Of a DNA stretch of 64,000 bases, positions 28,601 to 39,605 are shown in pieces. Below the pieces are notes generated by a model. It saw only the letters and a list, made by a program, of their open reading frames with translations, had not been told where the DNA came from and did no database searches. How positions within the stretch are numbered: position 1 is the first letter of the stretch; every line of letters begins with the position of its first letter. The stretch lies in assembly GCF_003945595.2 (NCBI RefSeq), contig NW_024104357.1, forward strand, positions 558,001 to 622,000, given 5' to 3'. Origin of the DNA: Pipra filicauda (lineage: Eukaryota > Chordata > Aves > Passeriformes > Pipridae). Both the position numbers and the translations under genes were made by a program.

Positions 28601-31600
28601 CTATGCTTGCTGTCCTTCCATTTTGGATTCAGACAAGGCTCCTGGGTCCAGCTCTTTCATTATTTCAATACCAGGACTGGAAAACTCCCCTGGATCATCT
28701 CCTGAATCAGACAGGAGTGTCTTCATACAGTAGTTATCTCCACCACTCTGCCTGGGAGATTGTACCATGCTCTAAGGCACCTAAATGCCAGATTACCCCC
28801 CAGTCAGGCTACACTTTACATCAAAAATTCAACAGGCCACTTTATTTACTCTCTTATCCTTCATCACACAATACTTCTCTCTGTTTTCTGGAGAACATGG
28901 TATCATCAGACATAGGCATACATAAGACCTATTGGGACATAAAATCTAATTGTCCATACTCAGTGAATTCACCTCAAAGTGAACCACCATCTCCTTGCAG
29001 GTTGCCTTTGACGCTTGGTTTCTGTCTCTTCCTTATCCCATGGGTGATGGTGGGTGGGACCATCCCAAGAAAAAGGTCTATCCAGTCATGAGAGAGATCA
29101 AATATCTCCCGTTCCTCAACAACAGCTGCTCTGTCTGTCCATGAACAGGCACAGGCAGCTGTGTGGTGACACTGGGAAGGGTTAATATGTGGACCAGTAG
29201 GAAAACTTTGGGGTTCACAGAGAGCTCCTTTGGGGTTCAAATGAATCCTCTGTCTGGGAAGCATCCAGCGTCCAGAGCACTTGCCAGCACAGACAGTGCT
29301 GGATGTGGGTGTATTCAGACAAAGCTGAGGTGGTCAGTGATTATATCTTTAAGTGAATGCTTTCGTTGCCTTTTGATTACTCAGGGTGTCTTTTATGAGG
29401 TAAAATTAATGCAAGTGCTTCTCTTTTTACAGTGGCCACACTGCCCAGGAAATGAAATGCCATAAGGGGAGCAAAGCTCATTAGTTTGGTGTTGTAAATG
29501 GTTCTCCAAGGTCTCAGAAACCCTACGATTAACATAAACATAGGCAGAGGCAATTACCAACAAACATACATATAAAACCCAGCTTTCCATCTAGAAACAT
29601 GGTCTGCAGTATCCCTCTTTGTCTGTTCATAGATGTGGGGACCCAGAGGTAAGGGACTTTTCATACCAATCGTGACATAACCCAAAACCTGAGGAAGCCA
29701 GCTCAGGGTGAAAGTGAGGACTACAGAGCACATAACAGAGTTCCTGAGGTACCAGCTAAGGGATCTTGTGATTCATCCTCAGAATTATATCCTTTTTTGG
29801 AGAAAATTGAAGCAAATCCTATCCTGGCATGTTTTTTTCACACTGAAGTCCTCTCTCAGGCGGTTGCTGTCAGGTGGACTTCTTAGGACAGGGCAGAGCA
29901 GTTCTAATCTTATAAGAACTATCTCAAGTCTTCATCTTGCTATAGCTGGAAAAGTGTAAATCTTGTCAGGTTTTCTAGCAAGTTCCAAGAGATCCACCAG
30001 AAGGTAATGTTCAAGAGGAGGATGAGAACAGGGGAGGATGGGAGGAGTGGGTCAGCCACGGGCAGGCTGTGTAGGCGTAGCAGGCCCACGTATTTGTAGG
30101 AGATTGTGCGCTTTTTACCGTGTGTTTCTCTCTTTAACCTTGTGTATTTATTCAGAATAGCCCCAAACATGAAGAATGAGGTGTGTTTTGTAAAAACCAA
30201 AGCTTGGTTCTCCTGTCTCTGTGGCAACCATGTCAAGAGACAGCTGTGTTGTTGCCACAAGGGCAAATAGTGAAGGAGACAGGGATGTTTGGGCAAGGTC
30301 AGGCAGAAAGCCCAGAGTTCCAACTCTAACAAAAGTCACAGCAAGTACAGGAGTTTACGAATAACCTGCCCTATAGGAATATCCCCCACAGACTCCTGGT
30401 AGTCAAAAAGCAGCTTTAAGCATCTCTTCTACTCTGTTTTTAACAGGTATTGTCATGACTTTAAATGCTCCGTCTGTTCAAGCAATAGCACAACACACTC
30501 TGAGTGTGAGGCTGACGTCCTACAGTAATGAGTTTCGCAGGCTGATTACTTGTTGCATGATAAAAATAAGTTGCCAGCAGCTGACTCAGAGAGGTAATGG
30601 GCAAGAAGAGAAAAGAAAAAAAAGAAGTAGTGATACTTGTTTTCTCAGAAAAGAGAGAAGGGGCAGGGGAGGAAGAAGGTTTACAAACCTGCCTTGGGAC
30701 TAACCCAGGGGAGGAGAAAAGCATGGAAGTTTGTTAACTGACCTGGTGAGGCAGGACATGGTCATGTAGGTTGCAACTGTTTTAAGTTATATGTCCTCCA
30801 AAAGTCTTCCAAAGGAGGTCTTGGAGACTTTGTGTTGTTACTGGTCCCCAAAAGGTTCTTACCTTACATCTAACCCCTGCCTAAAGGAACCATGGGCTTT
30901 AGTCGCTTACATCTGACCTCTGGAGTAACTGCTATGATGTCATCAGTGTTACAATTTTACACAAAATTAGGTGTGCAATTGTGTGTTAAATAGTGGTAGT
31001 TAGCTTGGATTGCCCAACTAATGAAGCAGGCAGCATTAATGTTGTCACATATGGACTGCTCCAGGGCACTGGCAATATGAGGGAGTCGGAAATCACTCCA
31101 ACTTAGTGGGAACAGAGACATCCCTTTTTCTCCTCTGGCATCCCCTCAGTGGGACAGATCCTTCTCACCCAGCTCTCACTCCAACAGTGCCCCTGCAATT
31201 TGCTCTGGACATTACAAATCTGCCTCCCTGCCCAGGCAGTCTTGCCCAGGTGTCCCTGTAGGCTCAGACAGGTGGCAGAACCTGCTGATCACCTCTAACA
31301 TGTGCCCAAGTTTTGCTTAATTAAGAACAGACTCTCTAATAGCATTCATCACCATCTCCTGATGGCTCTGGGACCACTCAGACTGTGGCAGCGCAGCCAG
31401 CCAGGCTTTTCTGTCATGCCATTCATGTCTGACATCCTAGAGGATGCAGTGGCAAATACAGAATTTTATTTTCCAGCATTGAGGGACTCAGCCTGGGACA
31501 GACTCAGACTCCAGCATCCAGTCTGGTCTCCAGGCCCCTGGGTAGTTGCTCTGAGCCCTCCTGCGTAGCTTGGTGCAGAAACACCATCTGGGTGGTCACT

Positions 31601-33291
31601 GTGGTGCTGCCTTAGGTAATGTGGGTGCAAATCTTACCTACCAGAGTGAGGATTAGACCCAAGGTCTTACAACTGAAATTTCTGACCAATATGACTGTGA
31701 AAACATTTAGTTGGTGGCTACATTGGTTAGATCCTGGAAGATGCTACTTCACCTTCTAAACTATAGTTATTTCAGGGAGGAAGTGCTCCCTCTTGTTGTT
31801 TATTCCCCAGTACTTAACTACAGTCATTGTAAGGAAAGAAGAGTCTTTTAGCTCTCAGGCTGCAGTGATGACCACAGTCAGGGAATGGTCTGGGGGAGAT
31901 GCTCCTCCTTTCTCCACCCTTCTTTTGGACTACCTTTTTGTCCAATTTGCTGTTCACAAATGCAGTACAGAAGCTTTGTCAAATATTGCCACCTCTTATT
32001 TTAAGCAAATCTCAGTCCCAAGACAGCATTTCTGAGCATGGCAGCAGGATCCAACAGGGAGGAGGTGACAGGGCCACCAGTTTGGCCCAGCCAGCTGCCC
32101 AACTGGGGTGTGAGTTTGGCATGGGGCTGCACCAGGGATCCTGTGGTGGAGCTCTGGGTTAATTCCAGTTGGAGAGCCCGGTCCCTTGGCACCTGTCTGC
32201 CTGTCTGCATATGGATGGATTTTGGCTCTTGTCCATGTCAGTCTTCCCCTGCAGCCACCTCTACAGTATTTAAGTATTCTCCTGGTTCACCACTATGCAA
32301 ATATTGAAATTAGCCCTTTGCATGATTATGTAGATAGTGACATTACAGACTTCTTCAGATCATGTGCCTTCTCTGCTGACAGCATCAACCATCAGGTTTA
32401 TTTTTCAGTGAGTTAAAGAATGGCCCCTAGTGTATAAAAAACTTCACCACTGAAGTATTTGGTATTTGGAATATTTCTTTTTTTTTTTCCCTTAAGCTTT
32501 TATCTGAATACATTAAAACCACAAAGTGCTTTGCTGTGAAATAATGCAAAATACAGCCCTCACAGAAAGGGTGCAGTTCTCAGAAACGGAGATTTTTAAC
32601 TGAGCCTCACTAAAACCAGGAGGAGATTAGAAGGGGCTATGAGGGGAGCCACAGCCTCAATAGCAAGTCCAATCAGGCCTGAGACCCTGAGAGAAGGCAG
32701 TAGGTGTCACATCCTGCATTTAAACATAGACACCCCTGGGCAGGGACCTAACTGGTCTGGCCAAATGGCCTCAGGATAGTAATTTCTCCATGGGAAAAGA
32801 CATCTTTGTCACATCAGTTACATTTCCACAAAACGCTGCGTTTACATCTCATACTTGTGCCTCATTCAGACACCTTCCCTGAGAGCCTCATCTTACTGAG
32901 AGATGCAGAACAACCAAAACCCTGTAATGAGTGTGTATGTTCTTAAACCACAGCCATTTTGTCTCCCAGAAATACTGCCATAAGAACACTAGATGCAGGT
33001 ATTACCATTTCTTTACTGATGATTTCTTGCCCATGGTGCAAATCCTTTGCAGTGTGGAGCACAGTTAAGCCTGATTAGCCGGCCTCACCTTTTACCAGTG
33101 GGGCTAATGGGGTTTATTCTCCATTCTCACTCGCTGATCTCTCATCCCCATTAGTTTACATCTCACCCTGAGTTAAAAAACAGTTCGTCTCAGAGCACAC
33201 TGGGTATGGCCACAGGGGACTTGGCACGCTGGATGTTATGTGGTCTGCCACGTTGGATGGGCAGTGACAAAAATTATCCCTCTTCCCCCAG
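25631..33291. other. Noncoding sequence leading to the first coding exon of KCNMB2
   Basis: No other gene is seen. The longest open frame, 28552-29091 (179 codons, + strand), has no signal, domain or splice context that I recognise and matches the size expected by chance. A C14 tract lies at 26915-26928 and an A-rich purine tract at 27548-27580. The block 33040-33200, just before the exon, has an enhancer-like look (GTTAAGCCTGATTAGCCGGC, GGGGCTAATGGGGTTTATT) but nothing decisive. Confidence 0.5.
26915..26928. repeat. Poly-C tract (C14)
   Basis: Fourteen consecutive C, directly visible. Prone to length error in sequencing and to slippage. Confidence 0.95.
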
Positions 33292-33346
33292 GTCCTTCCA
33301 TCGTCCCACTGCAGCGAGCAGAGCCAACACTGGGCAACCCTCTAAA
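33292..33346 (+). other. KCNMB2: Probable 5' UTR part of the first coding exon of KCNMB2, with upstream splice acceptor
   Basis: Positions 33279-33291 read as a pyrimidine-rich tract ending in CCCCCAG, a good splice acceptor, so the exon carrying the start codon probably begins at 33292 and has 55 nt of UTR here. Mammalian KCNMB2 is known to have noncoding upstream exons far from the coding part, which fits. The UTR contains no in-frame stop before the ATG, so the initiation site depends on where the mRNA really begins. An alternative weaker acceptor is the CACTGCAG ending at about 33313. I could not identify the upstream noncoding exon in this window. Confidence 0.5.
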
Positions 33347-33402
33347 ATGTTTATTTGGACCAGTGGCCGGAGCTCTACATCTTACAGACATGATGAGAAA
33401 AG
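33347..33402 (+). CDS. KCNMB2: KCNMB2 coding exon 1 (BK channel beta-2 subunit, residues 1-19 part)
   Basis: This exon encodes the start of the calcium-activated potassium channel beta-2 subunit, reading MFIWTSGRSSTSYRHDEK plus the first two bases (AG) of Arg19. Residues Phe2-Ile3-Trp4 are the known inactivation 'ball' of beta-2, which plugs the Slo1 (KCNMA1) pore from the cytoplasm. The start ATG at 33347 has A at -3, and it gives exactly the family's N-terminus and a 235-residue total. The exon ends AAAAG followed by a donor GTAAATG at 33403, leaving phase 2; the missing third base comes from the exon at 39435. The same frame is open upstream, with in-frame ATGs at 33206 and about 33236, but those lie before the likely splice acceptor at 33290-33291. 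Identity rests on recalled similarity to mammalian KCNMB2; it is near certain because all four exons agree. Confidence 0.96.
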
Positions 33403-36400
33403 GTAAATGGCACCTGTGCTGATTATCTCTTATGGGTTTGAATCTTCAGGAATATGGCCTGTGGCTCCTCCCCAGTGGTGGCACTGGAGAAGGAGGAGGG
33501 ATGCAAAGGGTGTCCATCCTGTGCCTCACAACCCTGGCTGCAGCTCCACTGAGCACAGGATCAGCCAGTGAATGCCAGGATTAATATGCCATGCCAGAAT
33601 AGAGCAGAGGGGCAATGCCATAGCCATGGCCAAAGTCTTCCTTCTTCTCACACATCAGCAGCACACTGTGACCATCTCTGAGGGCAGCACACACACATTT
33701 AAAAGCGTACTAATCCCCAGTCCCAGGTTTGCAGTCCCAGTTTCAACCCCTGTGAAGCCTTTATGCTTTTTGCAGGTGTCCTTCCTCCTTCCAGCCATTG
33801 GCCATACTGCTCCTGCACCCTCTCTAGACAACACACACACGCAGTGCCTCCTGTCCCCCAGCCAGATCATTGCCCCACATGGCTTTTACACATCTGGATG
33901 ATGCATCCAGCTGTCAGAGATGTTTTCTGGTTATACAGACACATGTGACAGGATTGCACAGTAGCTGAAGGATGCTAAGCAGCTTGAAAGTGAACTGATA
34001 GCTCACCAGCCCACTTAAGTGGTGTTGCTGGAGGGAACAGGCTGAAGGAGACAGCAATAAATGAGTTACTGGATCTCCCAGAGGAGCAAGGAAATATGCA
34101 AAAAAGAAGGAAAGAGAAGGAGAGGTTTGAAGTCCACAGACAAAGGCAGTGCTCCGCTGGGAATGAAAGAAGTTAAATATCAATGATGAAAGAATAATTG
34201 TCGGTAATGCTCAGACTCATCCTTCCAAACTCTCTCTCCTTTGTAGTAAGATTTGCTGGACAGCTTGTCTTGTCACAACAAGGACACATTTGCCTTTCTT
34301 TTCTTTCTTTTGCCCCTTCCCTCCTCTCCTTCAGTTCCTCTTGCAGTCACTATTACATGTAATCACAAAAAATCAGACTCCAGTGAAACAAAAACAGATA
34401 TCAGTGCATCTACAATGCCAATTAGCAAAATACACTCCTCAATTATTCTAATGAGACATTACTGCTGGCATCTGCTTGGGAAAATGTGCTCCTGAATTCG
34501 GGCAGCAGAGCTGCCCTCAGGACCCTGAGATTCTTTGGAGAACTCGCCCATTTGCTGAACTTTTCTGCAAAGACTGCATAGGTGTTCAGCTCGTTGGATA
34601 ATCTGATCCCAAACAGGTATTCTGAAGATCAAAAGGCCAGCTTGGAAGTAGGCTTCCATGAACTTCCAGTTGGAGCTGGTTATCTAACTGCCTCCTGTAC
34701 TTCTGCAAGTCTCTTCTTTAATTGAATTTTCCCCAGGCTAATGTTCTCCTGCATTAAAACACTGTCATGGTCCAAGGTTAGACACTTGGAGGAGATATCT
34801 GCCCACACTTTGGGCTGGCTGGAAGCCAAGTGCTCCTGATTAGCATTGCCTTTGACTCTCACCATGCCTTGCAGTGGGGCTTATTAACCTGGGCTGAGGG
34901 CTGTGCTAAACAGGACTCATTGGCATCTGGTCAGCCTAAACCCTCAGCAGAGCTCACCCCTGTCTGCCTGCAGAAATAGGGAGCAGGGAGCAGTATCTCT
35001 ATGCCTACACACTAGCCATGGGAAATTCAGGTGCCTTGTCAAGCCTTGGGGTGTGTTTATTTCCCAAGTGGTCCTGTGGAGCTGTACAGAAGGAATTGTT
35101 TGTACCTTGTGAGTGATTAATGAAATGCAGGAGGGAAAGGGAGGAAAAGAAAATGGAAATAAGAGAGTGCTGATGGCAGCCTCAGGACTGCAGAGGAGAA
35201 GTGTGAACACAGAGCGAGTGTTGCCAGTGGGAGAAACTCATCCACCAATGTCTGGCAGTGATTTCAACACATATAAGGTCACCAGTACCATCATTATATC
35301 AAACAGGTGGTACCTTTGAGAGAAATTACTTGCCTTAAATGACCCTTTCCTAGGAATTCTGTTCTTTAGAATTCAGACAGGAAGATTGTCATGTAGATGA
35401 GCAAATTTGTCACCTAACACATTCTACAACCACAGACCTTTGAGGGATTGCACTTTAATATTAACTGTGCTGTAATGAGTCACTTGCTGTAGAGGAATCA
35501 CCTCCTCCTGGGTGGAAGGTATCTCTCTCAGGAATCTTTTTTTGGAGGATCAGGACCAAAATATCTGTATTTCATTGGTGTTAGCCTCTGACAGTTCTCC
35601 AGCTGCCACTTCTTATGCTTTGAAAAATTAGTCAAGTCCTCATTCTTTCTCAGATGTCAGTGAGGCTTTCCACAGCACTGTAAGCTTGGGAAACCAAAGC
35701 ATTAGTTTGGTTTGGTTCAGTTTGGTCCAGTTTGGTGGGGAAGAGGGAAGGAATTGAGTGAACAAAATCTGTTAATATAAACAGGAGTCCTTCTGCAACC
35801 ATCACTGTGACTTTTCTGAGAGCTCCAGAGAGATTTCCTGTTGCCATAGGTCTAGTAACAAAAACTAATGCAGCTAAATATACCTGTAAAGAAAAACATA
35901 AGGAAGTTGGCTTCTGAGCAGAAAAGTCCCTGAGCATTGGGAATTCTGCAGGTAAGATACAGGACAGGTTTTTGACCATTGCATTCAAGGATTTGTGATG
36001 TCATTAAACACCTCACCATGCGGTAATTTGAGTGAGATGTGCATAACAGCTGTGATATCAGAGAAGTGAATGTGAATTCAAAGTCATTCTGAATTATTTA
36101 GACAAGTAGGCACTTCCTTCTGACGAGCACCATGACTGCATGGTGCTGGAGGAGGCAGTGCCTCTCTCAGCCTCTCACCGTGGTCCAATTGCAAGGGGAG
36201 GGGTTTGAAGGCAGGTAATCTGTGTTTATTTGGAAAAAAAAAATGAAGTAATTGCAGATGCCTGGTTATTGTTATTTTAACTTTCCCATGAGGAAATAAT
36301 GCCCTTTGCAGAGCTGCTAGATCCTACTTATTTTGGAGCGGGAGATCATGTAAAGATCTGCTGACCACACTGCAGAGGGATCCCTGCACTGCTGCTGTGC

Positions 36401-39400
36401 AGAGAGACGCAGAGAGGGAATTCTCTGCTCTGTCCCCAGCAGGCATGGTCACGGCTGAGATTTCCTCTCTGACAGCTGAGCCTGGGTAGAGCAGCCAGCC
36501 CATATCCTCTGAGCAACTTGGCAAAAGGAACATGGAGATTTAGCAAGGGAGAACTTCAGTATGGAAGTGATCGAGGGAGCAAAGACCTTTTGTCCTTGGA
36601 GGTATGCTTCCTATTAAATGTCTTTGCACAGGGTGGAGAGACCCCATGTTCTGACACCTGGGACTTCTATAAAAGCAGGCAGCCCCCCTCAATGTCATAT
36701 GTGGGGAGTTGTCACAGGTAATCACAAGTATTAGATGGAGTCACCTAGATGAGTAGTGTCTAGCATGCAGTGATCTGTACTTAAACACCCCATAGCAGTC
36801 AGCTAAACGTTGCTGTGCAGCTCTGGGATCCAAAATCAGCCAGCTAAGCATGGCATTCTTCCAGCTCACCGAGCAGAAGGAGGTCCCTGGGCTGTGCCAA
36901 TAGTTCACAGGTACACAAAATCCACCCCCAGGCAGCAGCAAACACATGTGCACAGGCCATGGCTCCAGCAAAGGAGATGCTGAGGCTGCTCTCCTAGTGG
37001 CCAAATATTGCACACAACATACTGTGTTCCCTAAACCAGGGCTCTAACGGGCAAAAGCTTGAAGTTTGGTGATAGTAGATGTTCCCAGTACCCTACAGAG
37101 AAAACTGGCATCTCCCCGTGCAGGTACGAGTGTGAGGAGGAGGAGGGAGGGTTACTCAGCATGTCTCCTGGGCTGTGATGGAACTGGTGTGTCACATGCT
37201 GACACGTGCCACACCACCACACACCTCAGTGGGTGGTCACCAGGCTGATGACTGGCAGGGATTCAGGAGAAAAAAATTCCTCAGTGAGGTGCACCAGGCT
37301 ACTACTTTGCTGTTGTTTGGGGCTTTGAACAACAAATGTTTGCAAAAGAGCCACTGAACCAGGGCTCTGAGCCTGACCTCAGAGGCAGAACTTTCTTCTG
37401 CTTTATTTGCTATGGCAGGTGAGCACGAAGGATCCACCTGGCAGGTGGTCACCACACACTGTCCCCTTTGCCAGCCACCTGCCAGATAGCTCATTTCTGC
37501 CACATACCCTTCAGCCCATCCTTTTCTTACCTCTAATGGCATGTTTCTTGGCTCGAGGCCACATGGGAAGTATTTGTAAGCGTACTCAATCAGCTTTTTG
37601 TTTTTAAATTGTCCATTTGTATCTCTGTTGTGTCCTAGCTGCTCCGATGGCACTAGTGAGCGATTGCACTGTGTCTGTTTTATGTCTGCGCGCCGACATA
37701 AGTTATGCTGTGTGATCGGTTAATGTGCTGGAACTGCATGACAATCTCTGCCTTCCTGTCTGCTTCCACTTGGGAGCAATGCAAATCCTAATAGCAGCTC
37801 TCAGAGTTAAATACAGTTTGATAAATAATAATAGAAAAGTAACATTAGATTATTACTCTACATTACTTCTTTGAAGACAATTGCATCTGCCAGCTCACAA
37901 TATATATTTTTTTCCTCCCGAACAACAGAGAAAATTTTGACAGGCTGAACTACCATTTCATTTCCAACTAGGAAAACATTGACAAGCTTTAAAGGATGGT
38001 TTTGAAGGGAAACCATGGACATCCAAAGATATAGATTACAGTTGGATGGAGAAATTTCAAGAGGTCCTAGGTACAGGAGACCATTGACTGCAGTACCATC
38101 TCAGCAAGATTTTTGCTATAAAACCTCACACCATATGTGCTTTTCCTGACTGTGACTCATCATCTAAATACAAATTCAATTCTAATCTCAGGGAGTCTAT
38201 GATTAAACATATATTTTGTTGTTTTTCTACTGTGTTTATGTATGATCTTATGTCTGTCTTAACTCTATTTCTTTGTCCTTAATAGTCAATGTAAGTTATC
38301 TGGCTGATCTGACTCAGTGCTTTTTTCCACGGTTGAGTGAAGCTTGGTGGTTTCAGCTTAAATGAGCAGTGGGTTTGCCAGAGCCCAAAGTGATGTTGAT
38401 GTTGCTCACCTGCCGTTTTGCAGACAGTAGAAGAGGAACTTCTTCCACGTGTACTACTGTGTCCATGTTATGGTGGTGCCAGGGCTCAGAGGTGTGCGGT
38501 TCACATGCTTCGGGTGCTGCCTGGATGATTCAAAAGAACCATAACAGAAAACACAGGAGATTTTGACCAGCCTCAGGTCTGTAAGTACATTTTAAACCCA
38601 CAAAGTTTGAGTGTGTTTGAAATGTACTCAAATATTTCCTTCTTCACCATTGTGTCCTCATGACCCATTGAATCATCAAAGGCTTGGAGATGAAAGAAGG
38701 ACTTATGGTTAGAAAACGCAAAGGACTCTCTGCTGAAGGGGGAATGGTTTGTTGTATCTTCTTTTTTTTTTTTTTTAATCCTAGAACAAATAGCTCTGGT
38801 GGATAATTTTCTGTGAGTGTTTTCACTGTAATGAGTAACTGGACTTCCAGAAATACTATTATGAATACAGTAAATAAGCTCACAATCAAAAAAACCCACA
38901 GAAATCAATTCCAAAATCCCCATAGTGTTTCATGAGCTTTGAGTCACACTTAGGGCGGAAAACTGCCCAAATCAGTAGCCTGTAGGGAATCAAAAGAGAA
39001 CGTGGTCCTTTCAGATGATGTTAGGGATGACTTCCCTTCAGGCTTTTTCTACATATTCAGCTGAAGAAAAGACACCTCACACACCTGAACACATTCTAGT
39101 GGCCTAAGATGGCATTGACAGGTCAAATGCACTTATGGTATAATTCAACTGAGCCAAAGAGGCTGTACCAAAGGAGGATTTACTGAGCTGGCACAAGTGT
39201 CTAATCTTTGTATTTGCTGTAAGAGGTTTTTGCCTTTTCAGAAATGGCTGTAATTTATTTTGGAGATGAATAAGTTTCCACCAGGTCAGAGTGAATCCAT
39301 TGAAAAAGGACATCTGAGGACCCTTAAGCCTTTCTCTCCCACAAGATGGGTATGGAGGTGGAACTGCCCACCCTGTAGAGGCTTCATTGATTAAATATGA

Positions 39401-39434
39401 ACTTCACATAAGAATGTATTATTTTCAACCTCAG
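33403..39434 (+). other. KCNMB2: KCNMB2 intron between coding exons 1 and 2
   Basis: This 6,032-bp intron begins GTAAATG and ends CAACCTCAG. It holds no recognisable gene on either strand. Notable contents are the candidate regulatory block at 37640-37880 and a T15 tract at 38762-38776 that would be A15 on the minus strand. The pure T run is not flanked by an identifiable retroelement. Confidence 0.9.
37640..37880. promoter_or_regulatory. Candidate intronic enhancer with CpG palindrome and POU octamer
   Basis: The block holds an imperfect 20-nt palindrome at 37681-37700 (TATGTCTGCG facing CGCCGACATA; nine of ten positions pair) with CpGs at its core, and a perfect POU octamer ATGCAAAT at 37779-37786. 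Between them are TGTGATCGGTTAATG and further CpGs (CTCCGATGG, GAGCGATTGC). The right part is AT-rich (GATAAATAATAATAG). Such retained CpGs and motif clustering inside an intron suggest a conserved regulatory element; no comparison could be run. Confidence 0.35.
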
Positions 39435-39605
39435 AAATATTTACCAAAAAATCAGGGATCACGATCTACTGGACAAAAGGAAAACAGTCACAGCCCTAAA
39501 AGCTGGAGAAGACCGGGCCATACTCCTCGGGCTGGCCATGATGGTGTGCTCTATCATGATGTACTTCCTCCTGGGGATCACGCTGCTGCGCTCCTACATG
39601 CAAAG
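39435..39605 (+). CDS. KCNMB2: KCNMB2 coding exon 2 (residues 19-76, first membrane segment)
   Basis: This 171-nt exon completes Arg19 with its first base and encodes residues 20-75, then gives two bases (AG) of Ser76. It starts NIYQKIRDHDLLDKRK, a charged cytoplasmic linker between the inactivation ball and the membrane. It then has ALKAGEDRA and a hydrophobic run from about Ala47 to Leu70 (AILLGLAMMVCSIMMYFLL and on), the first transmembrane helix, ending LRSYMQ. The acceptor is TTTTCAACCTCAG at 39422-39434 and the donor is AG|GTAATT at 39606. Phase in (2) and out (2) both fit the neighbouring exons, so removing it would preserve the frame but delete the linker and first membrane segment. 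The nearest coding exons are 6.0 kb upstream and 2.5 kb downstream. Confidence 0.97.

Noticed and set aside
28552..29091. 179-codon open frame on the + strand
   Set aside because: No recognisable domain, signal or splice context; for 64 kb in six frames about one frame this long is expected by chance.
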